Notes: generated by a model from the letters alone, not told the origin. A stretch of DNA of 64,000 bases from Scleromitrula shiraiana (GCA_028455995.1 JABELC010000002.1:3348001-3412000), one strand, 5' to 3'. Shown: positions 46,002 through 58,871, counted from the stretch's first letter. A program made the numbers and translations.

Positions 46002-47961
46002 ATGATGGAACTATCGGACGAACGAGCGCAACGATCTTCGTATATGAATGGCGCCAATCTAGGTCAGGGTCCAGCTCGAACTGTACCGATCATTCACCCC
46101 CCCACCCTACAAACCTCTGCTCCTTCACCAGGAGACCCAATGGACGTCACACCACCAGGCACAGCGATGATGCGACCGCCATCGAGGACAAGTCCAGATA
46201 ATGAAGCCAACGGTATGCATGAACATATGCTTGGAGGAGATCAGCCTAGCTCGGGCAGTTTAGCGGGCCCCAGTGCAGCTGGAGCTGCTGCAGCTGGGGC
46301 AAATGGACCAAAAGTCGTGCAAACTGCATTCATTCACAAGCTGTACAAGTAAGAGCGCAGTGGCAAACATTTCCATTCGGATTTTACTAATCCCTTAATA
46401 GTATGTTGGAGGATCAAAGCATTCAGCATTTAATATCTTGGTCAAGTTCCGCAGAAAGCTTTGTGATGTCTCCATCCACCGATTTCTCAAAAGTTCTATC
46501 GTAAGTTGGGCAGTTCTAGCTCTTGACAACTTACTTATAGACCATAGGCAATATTTTAAGCATACAAACATATCATCTTTTGTGCGACAATTGAATATGT
46601 ACGGATTTCACAAAGGTATGGCACCCAATTCATAAAGGATTTTATCTGCTAACAGCTATGCAGTCAGTGATGTCTTTCATACAGCTTCTCCTGAATCGCC
46701 ATTGTGGGAGTTTAAACATGGCAACGGAAATTTCAAGCGGGGTGATCTGGTGGGCCTTCGGGAAATCAAACGTCGCGCCTCACGACATGCGTTAGTTCAT
46801 CGGGATTCATATTCTGCACCCAAACCATCGCTTTCGCAACCAGGAACCCCAGCAGAGCCAATCCAGTCAATTCAGGAATCGACCGAATCGAGATTGACAA
46901 GTTTAGAGCACACGATATACGATATGCACGCTAGGCTTGCGAAAAGCGACGATAACTCTCAGTTCTTGCATATTAGAAATCAGGTTGTGATGGATGCCCT
47001 AGCTCGTTCTTTGCAGTTAAACCACGACATGTCTAGAATGATGCTTTCTCTAGTTCCCAATCCTGAAACCCCTCTGCACCGTGATGGCAAGTACCCATTC
47101 ATATTAGTTTTTTTCGCCATAATCAACGCGACTAACAATATCACAGTTGTCTCTATGCAAGCCGAGATTCAACGACAAACCGAAATTGTTAGAAGCATGG
47201 GCTCGATGGAGGATGCCCCCGAGCCTCCATTCTCTGGTAGCCGTCCTTACTTTGCCAACTTATCATTGGATAACCCGCCTTCACCTAGACAGGTACCACA
47301 AGATGATCCTCGACGATCTTCATTCCTCGGAGTTCCCCCACGGCAAAATTTCCATCGCCCCCCAGTTCCATCTCACCTATCTCTTTATCCTCCTCGTAGA
47401 GGTTACGGTTCCGTGAGCGGGAATACATCGCAGTCATCCCCCAGTTCATTACGATCGCAAGCACCACCCCCGCCACCTCCTCCCCATCCACTTGCATCGG
47501 TAGCATCACCACCAGCTAACCTTTCACGTCGACATACCTCGGCTGATATTCGCAACGTACCCGGATGGCAAGCGAATGCTTCACCTTTTGCCTCTGGTCA
47601 ATCATCAGCACAGTGGCCCTCATCCCCTAAGCGAACGCCAACACATTTGAGTGAAGATCAAAGGATCCGTGATAGTTTCAGCTCTTATTCACTAAGTGCT
47701 GCGACGCAGGGGCGATCAGATATATCTCGTCCATCTACACCTCCTTATACGAACGGAAATACTGTGGATCACCTCAACAGCTGGTCCTGGGGAGGATCGA
47801 GAGAAAAAGGTATATCGAGTTTGTTTAAAGATAATTCTGGACCTCCCACACGAAGAGGTAGCATGGCACATATTTTGAACCCGGCGGAAACAGCCGAGCG
47901 CGCTGAAGAACACGAGGAGGAGCTCCGAGAGGACGATCGCAAACGAAAGCGACTGGTGTAA
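46002..47961 (+). CDS. HSF-type DNA-binding transcription factor, Sfl1-like
   Basis: Nuclear regulator with a heat-shock-factor winged helix. Exons 46002-46348, 46402-46500, 46548-46615, 46664-47086 and 47147-47961 are in phase and give 583 aa. The HSF domain (about residues 105-220) is split over four exons: VVQTAFIHKLYNMLED, LISWSSSAESFVM, QYFKHTNISSFVRQLNMYGF, HKVSDVFH, PLWEFKHGNGNFKRGD and EIKRRASRH. The FKHGNGNFKRGD wing is closer to Sfl1 than to Hsf1. A coiled-coil segment (SRLTSLEHTIYDMHARL) and a Pro/Ser-rich tail follow. In yeasts Sfl1 represses flocculation and filamentation genes; a similar role here is inference. The start is uncertain: ATG at 46002 or 46005; the frame upstream opens only with TTG. 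The fourth intron has a GC donor. Confidence 0.88.
47087..47146 (+). other. Probable GC-AG intron in the HSF gene, in-frame if retained
   Basis: The segment opens GCAAGT, ends CACAG, has GACTAAC as branch point and is 60 nt long with no stop codon. Removal joins LHRD to VVSMQAEIQ; retention would add 20 hydrophobic residues (GKYPFILVFFAIINATNNIT) in frame. Confidence 0.65.
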
Positions 47962-48539
47962 ATTTGGACGGTGGAATTGTAGAGAAATTAGGCCCTTCAT
48001 GAGTAAATTGATACCCTTAATATGTCACACATTCAGATGTATTCTTTTTAGGCGTGATGGGAGGCTGGCGTCTAATCCAATTACAAATCTTGGAAACAGA
48101 TAACAAAGGAGCTTGTGGCCCAATTCAGGATGGAATTGATTGCAGTTTTAGAGAAGGATATTTGGATTAAATTGGCGAGAAAGGTAATGCCAGGATACGC
48201 ATATCGGGTTTTGTGTAATGGTACGAGAAGTGGAAATCATGTAATTCTTCAGCATCGTAAAAGGTGTTCAAAAGTAATTAAAATGTTGGAATACTATACT
48301 AGATATGTCTAGAATCTAGGCAAGAAAGCTAAATGTGCATATCTATCTAAATATGTGATAAAAACATCCGTCCTTGTAGACTTTTAGGGATTTAAGGATA
48401 TTTAGAATGAAACTTAGAAGACTATTTATTACAAATATTCTACATCGTTCTCGACTAGGTGAATATTAGGTAGGTAGGTCAACTAATCGGAACCCTGCTA
48501 CTGTAAAAGTAACGAGTCCATCGGATCTTCTGCTCAATT
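47962..48539. other. Convergent spacer HSF/WD40 gene
   Basis: 578 bp between two 3' ends. A 65-codon frame (48115-48312) is isolated and unrecognised. Nothing else is seen. Confidence 0.4.
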
Positions 48540-50710
48540 CTATTGCTCACTTGGAGAAACTTGAGAGAATTTATACCTGCGATTCCAATAACTTTCAGAC
48601 TCATCACCCCCCTCATCACACTCTAGATCCCAAGCCCACCTCACCAAATGCGTGTGGTCTGACAGCCACAAACTCTTCGGGTGGTTATATGTATCCTGTA
48701 CAAACTTCAAACATTTAACACCTTCAAACCGACTGGTATCGATATATCGTGAATCGGAATTCTCAGCTTGTAGGGGATGCGAATTCAAAACATGACCATC
48801 GTGTAAGGAAAATAATTTGACGCGCGCATCGTAATCTTGTGCTGCTGCTATGATACCAAGATCGAGGTCGACGTCAAATCCAATATTAATTTGAGCTTGA
48901 TTCTTGTAATCTGGGTAATTAAGGCAAGGGGTTGTTGGGGCAAGATTGTTTCTAGCTCGAGATTTGTTCCTGTGAGAGCTGTTGGTGGTGGCGTGTGAGG
49001 GACTTTTTCGAAAGCGGAGGTCATATTGACAAAGGCTAGAAGCTAAGCCGGCTACGAGAATGCGTCGATCGTCGATCGGTTTAATATGGGTGATAGAACT
49101 TCGATGTACGATTTTGTCTGCTCGAGAACCAAATTCTGGAACTCGGAGGTCGGTTATGTTAAGAACGCCATTTCGTCCTCCGCTCAATAGAACAGAATGG
49201 TTATTGGGGAGGAAATCTAACGCGAAAACATCTCGGGGACTGAACTGTTGTTGATGGGTATCCGGCGGAGAAAGCCACGAACAATCAATCTGTTTGTCAA
49301 CAAGAAGAATGCCATCACTTGAACCACTAGATAATGATTGAGCTATTAGATCGAGTGGCCAAATCATCCTTACTATCTACTGATTTTGGTAGATGTGGGT
49401 ACCGACTTACAAGGCAAATAGATATGGTGATTCTGCTGGTGCTGAAGTGGACGAATGAATGCTAACTTCACTTCGTCCTGGGCCCAAGAGTACTTCGTGT
49501 ACTCCATGAACTTGCTAATGTTAGTTGGAATATCCTAAAACAAGGCTAACGATAGAATACATATGAAGTATAACAATCAATTTGTCATATCTCTCATTCT
49601 GCGTGATGCAAGAAAGTCTAGCTTCCTGTGATTCTGGATCTTACCTGATTCGGGCTCTCTGTATGATACTCTAACTGGGCTGATAGCCATCGATGCATTT
49701 GCATTTGTGTTAGGTAGCCACGTAGTGGCAATTCTTTCGTGGGCCTCATTCACACTGACTATACGCACTTCATCAGCAAAGTTCTCAAGATATGTCCGAT
49801 AAGATACTCCACTTAAGAGCAATGATGCTACAATGAGATGATCTGAGTAGGAAACATTAAATCACTCACGCGAGCTCGACTGTCCATGGCCAAATATGCT
49901 GATACCTCCTCTGATGCTGGTATAAGGAACAGATTGAGGATTTGCAATATTTATCGCAGAATGTGTTGTATCCTTCTCGTCTACAGAGCAACTTATTGGA
50001 AAAGATGCCAAATTCGCATTGCAAGCTTGAGAGGGTGTTAGTTAACCTAATGAGAATGATATGGTGAAAGAGTAGTATTTTGGCAGTCAATTCCCAAAGC
50101 AAAAGATCAACTTGATCATTTGCCCATACATATGAACTCGACCCGAGACGATTATTGCCTCTAAGTTATTGTTCAGGGCGAATCTCCATACATGATGAAT
50201 GGCCAAAAAGCAATGCTAATGAATCTCGAACTGAGAAACAAACTCACATAAGTGGACTTCAAGCAGAGAAGCATTAAGGTCTGTAGGTGTTATAGCGAAT
50301 AAAGCGGAACATTCTACATTGATCTCTCCTGTCTTGGAAAGGTTCTGGGAATAAATGGAAGAAATTATAGTCTCTGGGTGAGGAGCTAAGCCCAACTCCC
50401 TGGATAGAAAGCCACCTGTGAGGGGCGCTTCCATAATTCTAGCCCTCTGAATTCGGCCAACTTGACGTTTAATTACAAAACTTTGAGCCTGCTGCTCTTC
50501 ATTTTTTATCTTGCGTCTCTTGATATCATGTGATGAGTACGCTGAATTAGATGGTGCATTTGCCTGCACCTTGAAGTATTTGCCCTTTTCGGCATCTAAT
50601 ATCCATCGGTATCAGTATCAGTATTGGTATATTGATTGATTTTGGATTGATGATGAGATAAGTATCATACCATAATAATACCCAGGAATTTCGCGGACAC
50701 TTGAACTCAT
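48540..50710 (-). CDS. WD40 protein similar to DCAF4/WDR21
   Basis: Candidate substrate receptor of a CUL4-DDB1 ubiquitin ligase. Model exons 50671-50710, 50248-50595, 49870-50025, 49645-49827, 49411-49510 and 48540-49326 are all phase-compatible and give 537 aa. The assembled N-terminus, VREIPGYYYDAEKGKYFKV, is the DCAF4/WDR21 signature. Propeller text: VFALDFLPNNHSVLLSGGRNGVLNITDLR, ITHIKPIDDRRILVAGLASSLCQYDLR, GIIAAAQDYDARVKLFSLHDG and WLSDHTHLVRWAWDL. The DLR after LCQYDLR and NITDLR resembles DWD-box ends. The region between 50026 and 50247 is treated as one 222-nt intron; an extra small exon there (frame with GSSSYVWANDQVDLLLW) is possible, so the middle is provisional. Confidence 0.72.
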
Positions 50711-51565
50711 TGCGACTTTGATGGAGAGTTTATTAGCAGTTAAATGTAAATAGATAATATGTTCAAATTATCATAATGTATGTTGTAATTGTAAAGGAGG
50801 TAACAATCAGTTTAGCCAGCTAAAAGTTTAGAAATGATTTGAGTTGGAGAACAAGCAAAACCTAGGTTCGAACTACATAGATGAAAAAAACTTATTTTCT
50901 TTTCTTTGCATTTCCTTCCCATCCTTTCATATCTAGGTATCTATTTGCAATTTTGAAATGAATGAAATTTATTCGTTCGTTCCTACATTTCTGGTTCAAT
51001 CTTCTTTCCTCTTAATATCGAGATATCGAGATGTCGAGATGTCGAGTACGAGTACACAAGTTTCAACACATGAAGGAGATGTTCAAGGTTGGATTTAATA
51101 TGGTAATAGCACTTTAATGTTGGAAGCTTTATCGTTATGTAGGAAGGACTACGGAGAGGAGGTTGCGTGCGTGGTTGCATCGGAGAAGGGATCCGGAATA
51201 ATGGAGGAACATTCAAGCTTTTGTATTTTGAGCGAAGCGAAATATGTCACCGCCTAATTCTGCCAGTGCGGCTCCCAGGTTGTATAGACAGACAGACGTC
51301 AGTGAGATTGATCGGTCCTTTCTAGATCCCGCCCCACCAAATTCTACCCCCTCCTTTTATTTATACCTCCATACTTAACTTAACTTAACTCCCTTCCTTC
51401 CTTTCCTTTCCTTCCTTCTTTCCTTCATTTCTTCATTTCTTCAATCTCAACCTCAATCTTTCTCTCATAAACAGATTCTCTATCTCATTAAATAGTTATA
51501 ACTTTCTTATAACACAGTCATCTCAACTAAACCCATCACATCTCACAACTCAAAACTCATTCAAG
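50711..51565. other. Divergent spacer WD40/ABM gene
   Basis: 855 bp. CAGA repeats near 51286 and CTTCC/TTTCC-rich leader text (51390-51440) precede the ABM gene. A 77-codon minus frame (50983-51216) is unsupported. Confidence 0.4.
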
Positions 51566-51988
51566 ATGGTTTATACTCTCACTGTTCACCTTTACGCAAA
51601 CGATCATCCAGATTCTATACCCCGCATCAAGGCCAAGCTCATTGAAGCATCTCGAGTTTATAAGAACGATAAGGAAACCGTGGATTGGATTGTTATGCAA
51701 GATGTTCATGATCCAAGGGCATTCACAATTGTAGAACGATTCGAGCAGGAAAGTGTAAGTTATTAATTTATTCTTCTTTCTTCTTTCTTCTTTCTTCTTT
51801 CTATATAAACTCTTAACCACAACGAAACTAATCAAAGTTTTACATAAACACAGAGCCAAAAGTACCATCTCGAGAATCCTTACTGGAAGACATTCGATCC
51901 TTATGTTGTACCACTCCTCGACCGCCCAATGGATCTTCGCAGACATGAAGAATTGGATATAAGCAAGGAGGTTGAGGTTCCTGCCTAA
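51566..51988 (+). CDS. Small dimeric alpha-beta barrel (ABM-type) protein
   Basis: Exons 51566-51754 and 51854-51988 give 107 aa. The text MVYTLTVHLYAND, a helix around RIKAKLIEASRVYKND, DWIVMQDVHDPRAFTIVERFEQE and, after the splice, KYHLENPYWKTFDPYVVPLL follows the antibiotic-biosynthesis-monooxygenase fold: two strands-helix-strand units with the final YxxHLxxPxxxxF-like pattern. Such proteins may be cofactor-free monooxygenases or binding proteins; the substrate cannot be told. The intron contains a TTCTTTC repeat (51770-51800). The leader is pyrimidine-rich, as in many highly expressed fungal genes. No biosynthetic neighbours are present. Confidence 0.75.
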
Positions 51989-52843
51989 GATACACATGGA
52001 AGAGGGGTGAAAATGTATACTTTTACCTCAAGGAATGAAGGTTGATTGGCTACTGCTAGCTTTCTCTCTTTATATGTACACCAAAAAAATCAAATGATCA
52101 ATATAACACAATTGAAATCTATTGGATTTATGAACGTATACAAGGAAAGTGATATTTGCTATTACTATTATCAATGTGGTTATTAATATTTGCTGTTACT
52201 ATTATCAATGTGATTATTAATATTTGCTATTACTATTATCAATATGCATGGTTATTGTTTTGAAAAAATTGTTACTGTTCCAAGATTGCTAGTACTATTA
52301 TATTAAGCTCTCTATATTGTGCTCTGTTCTGTTCTGTTCTGTTCTGTATCTTTGAGTTTGGTATAGTATTGTATTGACTAACTAATAATCCATATCGATA
52401 AGGATAAGAACAAAGATAAGAACAACGCTTCACGTTCAAATATTTTACAGTTTAATAGTTTTTAGCTTGGCTTGAGTTTAAAGGAAATACAAGAAAGTCT
52501 TTACTGGATAAGTGCCAAGGCTAAGGCTGAGGCTGAGGCTGAGGCTGAGGCTAAGGCTAAGGCTGAGGCTAAGGCTATAGTCAATAATATTGTCAGCCGT
52601 GCATACATTTCATCTCTTCCATCCCCATCCCCATGAATTCAATTCAATTCAATTCAATTCAACTTCAACTTTAACTAAGTAAATTATTACTTTGTCAACA
52701 CAAACACCACACCACACCACAACAGTACTTTTGTGGTTGGTTCTGTTGGTTCTTTTAAAGGGATCAATTAATTCTTCATTAGATTAGATTCGATTCGAAA
52801 TAAATTTATCTAACATGAAGCTTCCACCATTCTCCACTGCATC
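51989..52843. repeat. Repeat-rich tandem spacer ABM/large WD40 gene
   Basis: 855 bp. Three copies of a 34-bp minisatellite (starts near 52152, 52186 and 52220; core TTGCTATTACTATTATCAA), GTTCT pentamers (52326-52346), GCTGAG/GCTAAG hexamers (52519-52576) and AATTC pentamers (52636-52660). No gene recognised. Confidence 0.7.
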
Positions 52844-55800
52844 ATGCCCAATACCTTGATAACGCGAAATTCGTGAGTTTCCAATTTCTAAACCCATACA
52901 AAACGCGCTTCCTTTCGCGACGAAGTTCTTACTTGCTACTTAGGAGAAGCTCATATAAACCCATCAATGTTATCGATTTGACAGAAGATACTGATGATAG
53001 CGACAACAATACCACCTCCCTCCCTCAATCAAATCATGGCTTGCTCCTTTCCGAGTCTAATCTACCATCTGCAGCCGGAAGATCGCATTTCAGAGATGCG
53101 ACATTTGGCGGCAATGGCAGGCCATCTCCTATCTTACCAGGCGCTACTTTAGCAAATAGGCTCCCTGAATCTACAGATAATCGGCCTTCCAAACGACGGA
53201 GGATTGATGGGGCACATTTTGAGCGGAAGCATACCCGAAGTATGAATGCCCCAATGCACCCAGCTACTCGGGATACAACCTCCTCCTCGGTTATTTTACC
53301 TCAATCTAAAACGTCGACTATAAGAGGTCGTAATATACGCCCACCTTCAAATCACACTAATGATCAGCTCCAAGCCTCCAACCATGATTCTCCCCCCGCT
53401 TCCTGTCAACTAAACGAAAGGTTTTCACAGATACTTCATAAGCAAGTTTTCATACATATCAATGCGGCTATGGTTCGGCATAAGCGAGTTATGGACAGTG
53501 CCAAACTGAAAGACATAGGAACTCAAGTCTGTATGCCATGGCTCATAACATCTAACTTGATTAACTGAATATTTCATTAGGTTGCCGGTGTACTTGTAGA
53601 TAATCCTACCTTTGAGGATTTAAATCGTTATGGAGGAGCCTTGTCGATCGAGGATGAAAGAGTGATATCAGAAAAGGCTCGACATCTCGTGGATGAATTT
53701 GTTGCACAAAGCTTGGCTCCCCTAGATCTTGAACCTGAATATGACGCTGATGAGACAGTCTTCGATCCAGAAGAGAGTGACGAAGTTGAAAGTCCCTCAA
53801 TCCGAGCCATGATTGTGCCAAAAGACAGTACATCTCCGATAGGTGGGCGGCGGGCATATTCATCTTCCCCTGCCACATCTTTCGACTCTGATGCGACTAT
53901 TACTACCAGTCGTCATCACGGGGAGCCTAAACCTCGAAAAAGAAAGGCCCCCATCATAGAGTCTGCGTCTCACGTTTTGCCAAGAACTAAACGCCTACGG
54001 CAAGCATCTCTGGCGAGCATAAGTCGCTCTCCAATAGAGGTGCGAGCATTAGATAGTAGTCATGTTCAATCTAATGCGCTGGGGAAGACAATTGTCGAAG
54101 AGACGCCATTGACCGATGACAATATAGATGTTGATAGGTCTGTTGACATGGATAGTATGACCAACCAATCGGCGGCCAATGCAAATCTAGTCATTAAAAC
54201 GCCAAGGCCATACCTAGATTTCGATATGCGAGAACGCATACGGCGAGGTCTCGAGCAGGCATCTGGCAAGGGAGAGACCCATCTTTCTTTGGGTGACAGA
54301 GAGGAGGAAGTGCTGGGCAGTACTATCTATCATGTTGATTTCTGTCAAGAGGAACTTTCAATTATTCGTAAAGTTCTAGCTTGTCAAGTACCACAACTAC
54401 GGACAGAAACAGATCTTACTAGACTTATGCAAAAGCAAGAATTGCAAATACCCAGATTAGTGAAGCATCTATCTTCTCAATTGAAGATACTCCCCGACGA
54501 TGTTGGCGGACACCTTCTCCAGAGTCGTGGACCAGATTCATTGGCATCATTCTTCAAAGATGCCAAGGCTGGAAAACTAAATATTCACCCAAGAACACTC
54601 CAATTTGGTTCGCTGACGAAACGCAGTCATTTTAGCATCTCATCGGTCCTCAGACAGCGCGAGCTACACGGACTGGCACCCGTGAGATCTTGCAGTGGTC
54701 AAAAATCCTATGCTCGGGAGATTTATTGCATGTTAGAAGATTCCTTACAACAGAAACTAGAATGGACAAATTGTTGCGGTGATATATGGGCTATCGCCTG
54801 GACAAGCCACGATGCGTTCGTCTGTGGTGCTACTGCTCATTCTGACAGTCACAACATGCAATATAACAAACCCGGAAATCTTGTTGTGGGCTCTGTCTCT
54901 AGAGAAGCATTGGATGCCATTCCGGATCATCGAATTATTCGACCCAAAGTAAAGGATAGTGAGAATCATGAGAATGCACTCAACTCGATGCAGCAAACAC
55001 AGGATCCTTGGCTTTATACATCGATCTCGGCAATCTCCCATAGTCAAAAAAGCGGCTTTACATTTACAGCGAGTTTTGATGGAACCGTCAAGATCTGGAA
55101 AGTTTTGCCATCCAAGACTGGGTCATCTATGGATATTCAAGGAACTTGGCCACACGAAGGAAAAGTGAACTTTGTTGTAACTTCAGAACATCACGATTTA
55201 GTAGCTACGGCATCTGACGTTTACAACAATGCCATTCGTGTTTATCAATTTAATGAAACCAACGTAATGGACTCGGAATACAGGAGCTACAATGGCGATA
55301 AAGCTGCCGAGCAAGCTCAAGCATTGCAGAGAGAGGATACATGGGCATACTATCCTGCCACAATGCAATGGGGGAAAACAGAGGCGAGTTCCCATCTACT
55401 ACTCGTGGGTTACTCCCCACGGGCCACGAGCTGCGATGAGGTCGACATACCCGAAGACAAAAGGAATAGTGGCGAACTTTGCATGTGGAATACCTTGGAT
55501 GGTTCGAAGGTTACTATTACTTCTGCCCGAACTCAAAACGTTTTCGAAGTCATGTGGCACCCTACTCACGAATCATTTATTGCTGCAACTTCTCCTTGTG
55601 GTATGTTCGAGTCAGAAACCAGAACCCAGATCAGGTTATTCAATAGAAATGGTGCTACCTTCTCACCCGCAAGAGTTCTTGATTGTTCAGCATGCGATAT
55701 CAACGAACTAACGATCATGTAAGTGCAAACTGTTCTGTATCTAAAATTAGATGCTAAATGCGTCTTCATCTAGGCCTAACAGTTCTCGCCAATGCTATAT

Positions 55801-56837
55801 AACAGCAAGTTGCACAGACGGAAATACGTACGTTTGGGATTCCGGTGCGGCTAGCGATGAACCTATCCATGTTCTTCCTCATGGTGGTAAGATTCTTGCA
55901 ACAATTTCATTGTTCATAAGACTAACCTGGCACCATAGAATCTCTCGATAATCCTGTTCATGATCTTCCCCGGGAGATTGCAGATACCGGTGTCAAATTT
56001 GCCGCTTGGGGTAAAAGTGCTGATCGCTTCTACACTGGTGGTTCCGATGGTAAAGTGAATGCGTGGGATATTCAGAGACCGCCTGGGAAAGCACTAGTTC
56101 GGGAAGTGCTTGCGGCCTCTGGCGGAATATCTGCTGGTGTCTTTTCTGCAGACTCTTCTATGCTACTTATAGGCGACGCAACTGGTAAAGTGCATTTATT
56201 GACACAAAGCGAGGACGATCCAGAACTAGAAGAATCAGAAGAGGAGTTGACACCGGCACGACCTAGTCGTAGTGGACCCCTTACAGTACCGCGATATAGA
56301 GGTCCAAGAGTTATAAAGCCTCATCCAGAACCCCCTCCTCCTAAGGACTGTGAAAATCATGCATCTAAGACCGGCGTGGAAATTTCCCAAGAATGGCTTC
56401 AGCAAGGTTTCTTGACTTTAAATCCAGATCCAGTGGTTGGTGCAGTGCAGGGACCCCACTATTCTGGCCTTGGTTACTTTCGTCTCGAGGCACATGAAGA
56501 TGAAGATGGCGAAAACCCTTTATTACCATATTATCACGTTCGGCAACAACGCAATATTTATATCGATATGGAGCCTGAACGACCTCCTCGCCTACCGGTT
56601 CTCACCAAAGGCTCGGAGCTTACCACTCACCTTCGTAACTTGGATTTGGATCGTGAACTGAGGACTTTAGGGAACACAATTCAAAGGGAAATGAGCGAGG
56701 ATAGGATTGAGTTTATTTTAAATGACGATCATGAGTTCGAGTTGGAAATTAAACCTAACTACGAGATTTTTGCGCGATTCAAAGGAAAACAATCGAGTAG
56801 ACACGGCGGCAAGTCAAAAGAGAAAGCGAAAGACTAA
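52844..56837 (+). CDS. Large WD40-repeat protein with N-terminal SUMO-interacting motif
   Basis: Exons 52844-52872, 52944-53526, 53581-55718, 55774-55886 and 55939-56837 keep phase and give 1253 aa. The N-terminus has NVIDLTEDTDDSD at residues 18-30, a textbook SUMO-interacting motif (hydrophobic core VIDL plus acids), then a basic KRRRIDG patch and long Ser/Pro-rich disorder. WD40-type blades start near residue 570: GDIWAIAWTSHDAFVCGATAHS, FTFTASFDGTVKIWKV, VNFVVTSEHHDLVATASD, ECYIT-like CYITASCTDGNTYVWDSG, FAAWGKSADRFYTGGSDGKVNAWDIQR and SADSSMLLIGDATGKVHLL. The C-terminus is charged, with a coiled-coil-like helix. The size and the disordered head plus propeller recall fungal CUL4-DDB1 receptors such as Neurospora DIM-9/Raf1, but I cannot prove that from sequence. 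The start at 52844 comes from the GTGAGT...TTAG first intron. Confidence 0.82.
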
Positions 56838-57490
56838 ATCAAATTAGCTGCTAGTTATGCACATAAAGTATACATGTTTAATAACACCTCTTCGTCTGTA
56901 TGAAATAATTGGCCCATGTCAACATTCGCAAGCACTGATTTGACACATTTCAATCGGTTTTATACTATTCAGGCGCCAAAAATGCAATTATTGCATAGTT
57001 CTGGGTTTCTTTGTATCTGTTTGTTAAGAGGTTTAAAAAAAAGGTGAAAAGGCAATTTATATATTAAGATAACATTTGGATTTTGTGACGTGACGATCTC
57101 TAGATGATCACTTCATCGATGAAAATAACACCCTTCCTTTCACTAAGTAAGTAAGCAAGCAAGCAAGCAAGCTCTTGATAGAGATTGACCACAGAAGACA
57201 ACGCTCGCTCTTCGTCTTTCTTCTAGCTTATCGTCAACAATATGCCACACTTAAACGTCAAATGGGGCATAACAGTCCTGGGGACAAGTGCATTATGATC
57301 TTGGTTTAAACCTAGAAATAATTCCGTTTCATTTTTGTATCTGCAAAGAGCCTAGTCCTTGATACCACTACGAATAACAAAGATTGATCGGTCCCGCAAT
57401 ACAATGAGCCATATGGCTTAAGTACAAGACAGAATCCTTAGAGATAGCCAATAGCACACAAAATCCTATGCTGCCAGCGCATCTTCATCT
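56838..57490. other. Convergent spacer WD40/carboxypeptidase
   Basis: 653 bp with an AAGC tetramer run (57151-57172); otherwise nothing recognised. Confidence 0.45.
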
Positions 57491-58871
57491 CTAACATGCC
57501 ACCACATCACCAAGGCCAATTTCCCCGGCCGCCAACAGCATTTCCATGAATCCCGCGCCGATTTCCTGTATGTTTTGATTGTGCTGCGCTTGGGTTGGAT
57601 AGAACGGGCATGAAGAAGCTGAGTTCCCGAAGCCAAACTCAATAGTGTAGCCGTGAATGAGATTCTTCGAAGTATCCGCAAAATGACGAGAGTATGAATA
57701 GTCATCACTGGCCCCCGAGGTTGGATACAAATCCGCAGCTGGAATTACGGAGTATGTGCGGCCCGCCGCAGTGCTCATAGCACTGCCGATACGTGTCGCG
57801 GCATTAACGTTGTCGGTGTTCTCGGCTGTTGGTGTATATTCACCATAGCCTGATCCGCTGCCTGGAGTGTCTGTCAAGATGCCTCTAACACTGTTGTATG
57901 CGGAGTTCAAGAAGTTCATGGTAGGGTATTTGGATTGATTTTCGTCGCTACCCCAGCTATACAGAACATCTCCAGCATATGAGTGAAGATCGATGAACCA
58001 ACCAACCTTGCTAAAGGTGTCCATGACCCATTTTATACTTTGGGTCTCGGGCTCAGAGAAAGCACTTGTGCCTATAGAGATATCAGTTAGAAGCATTTCG
58101 ATTGGAAGAAAGTGGGTGGTCTATACCATGGTATGTCTCTGATGTAGGGCTGGTAGAGGCAACACTAGCCCGAGCACTGGCTGCAAATAGCGTGGTAAAA
58201 TCCCACAAAAAGTCAAAGTTTCGATTTAAGTCAACGCCAATTGAAGCAGCTGAACCCGTTGACGACTTGGGATTGCGGTTCTTTCGCCAACAACTGTTCG
58301 AAGACTGATCATAGGCCACTCCGTCGGGGTTGCTCAAAGGTACGAAGACTATACCAGTTGATAATGCTGTCTTCACCTGAGCATTGGTATAGGATTTAGA
58401 ACCATACTTCAAACCGACGTTGTTCTTGTTGGCATATAGAAGGTCTCCAATAAAGTAGAGCAAACCATCCGAGGCACCTCGTTCCCGTGCATGAATGGCA
58501 GCATTCAAATACACGCGGTATGCGGTGTTGCAAGTTCCATTACCTCCAACTTTGCCGCCGGAAATAGTTGCCCCGTTATAGGTGGTATATGGTGTCGTGA
58601 AGGTTGTGATGCCATATACACTTGCGAGGCCTTTCAGACCGCTAGCAATTTCGTTGACATTCAGTAGAGTGGTCAACGTGGTAGTTTGTGTACCTAGACC
58701 TCGTGGTGCTATGGTGCCAGCGCTATAACGGTCGCCGGTTCCAATGGCAATACCGTTACTAGTTTGACGGCGTGCAAATCTTGGCACACCCTCTTGCTCT
58801 TCAGGGAGAAGACATGCCCATGACAAAGGTGGTGCGAGGTTCGCGATAAAGAACAAAGATGTCAACTTCAT
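57491..58871 (-). CDS. Secreted zinc carboxypeptidase, M14 family
   Basis: Extracellular exopeptidase that removes C-terminal residues. Exons 58127-58871 and 57491-58071 give 441 aa; the donor GTATAG, CTAAC branch and TATAG acceptor preserve frame. Signal peptide (MKLTSLFFIANLAPPLSWA), then a possible Kex2 site FARRQ near residue 33 and a short propeptide-like stretch. Zinc and substrate residues: NAAIHARERGASDG (HxxE), LSNPDGVAYD, SCWRKNRN (Arg), GVDLNRNFDFLW (Asn-Arg), FIDLHSYAGDVLYSWG (third Zn His) and GYTIEFGFG (catalytic Glu). The full catalytic set is present, so it should be active. Specificity (A or B type) is not decided. It is the last gene before the AT-rich block. Confidence 0.95.

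Noticed and set aside
50866..50885. AGGTTCGAAC resembling a tRNA B box
   Set aside because: No A box or cloverleaf can be drawn upstream.
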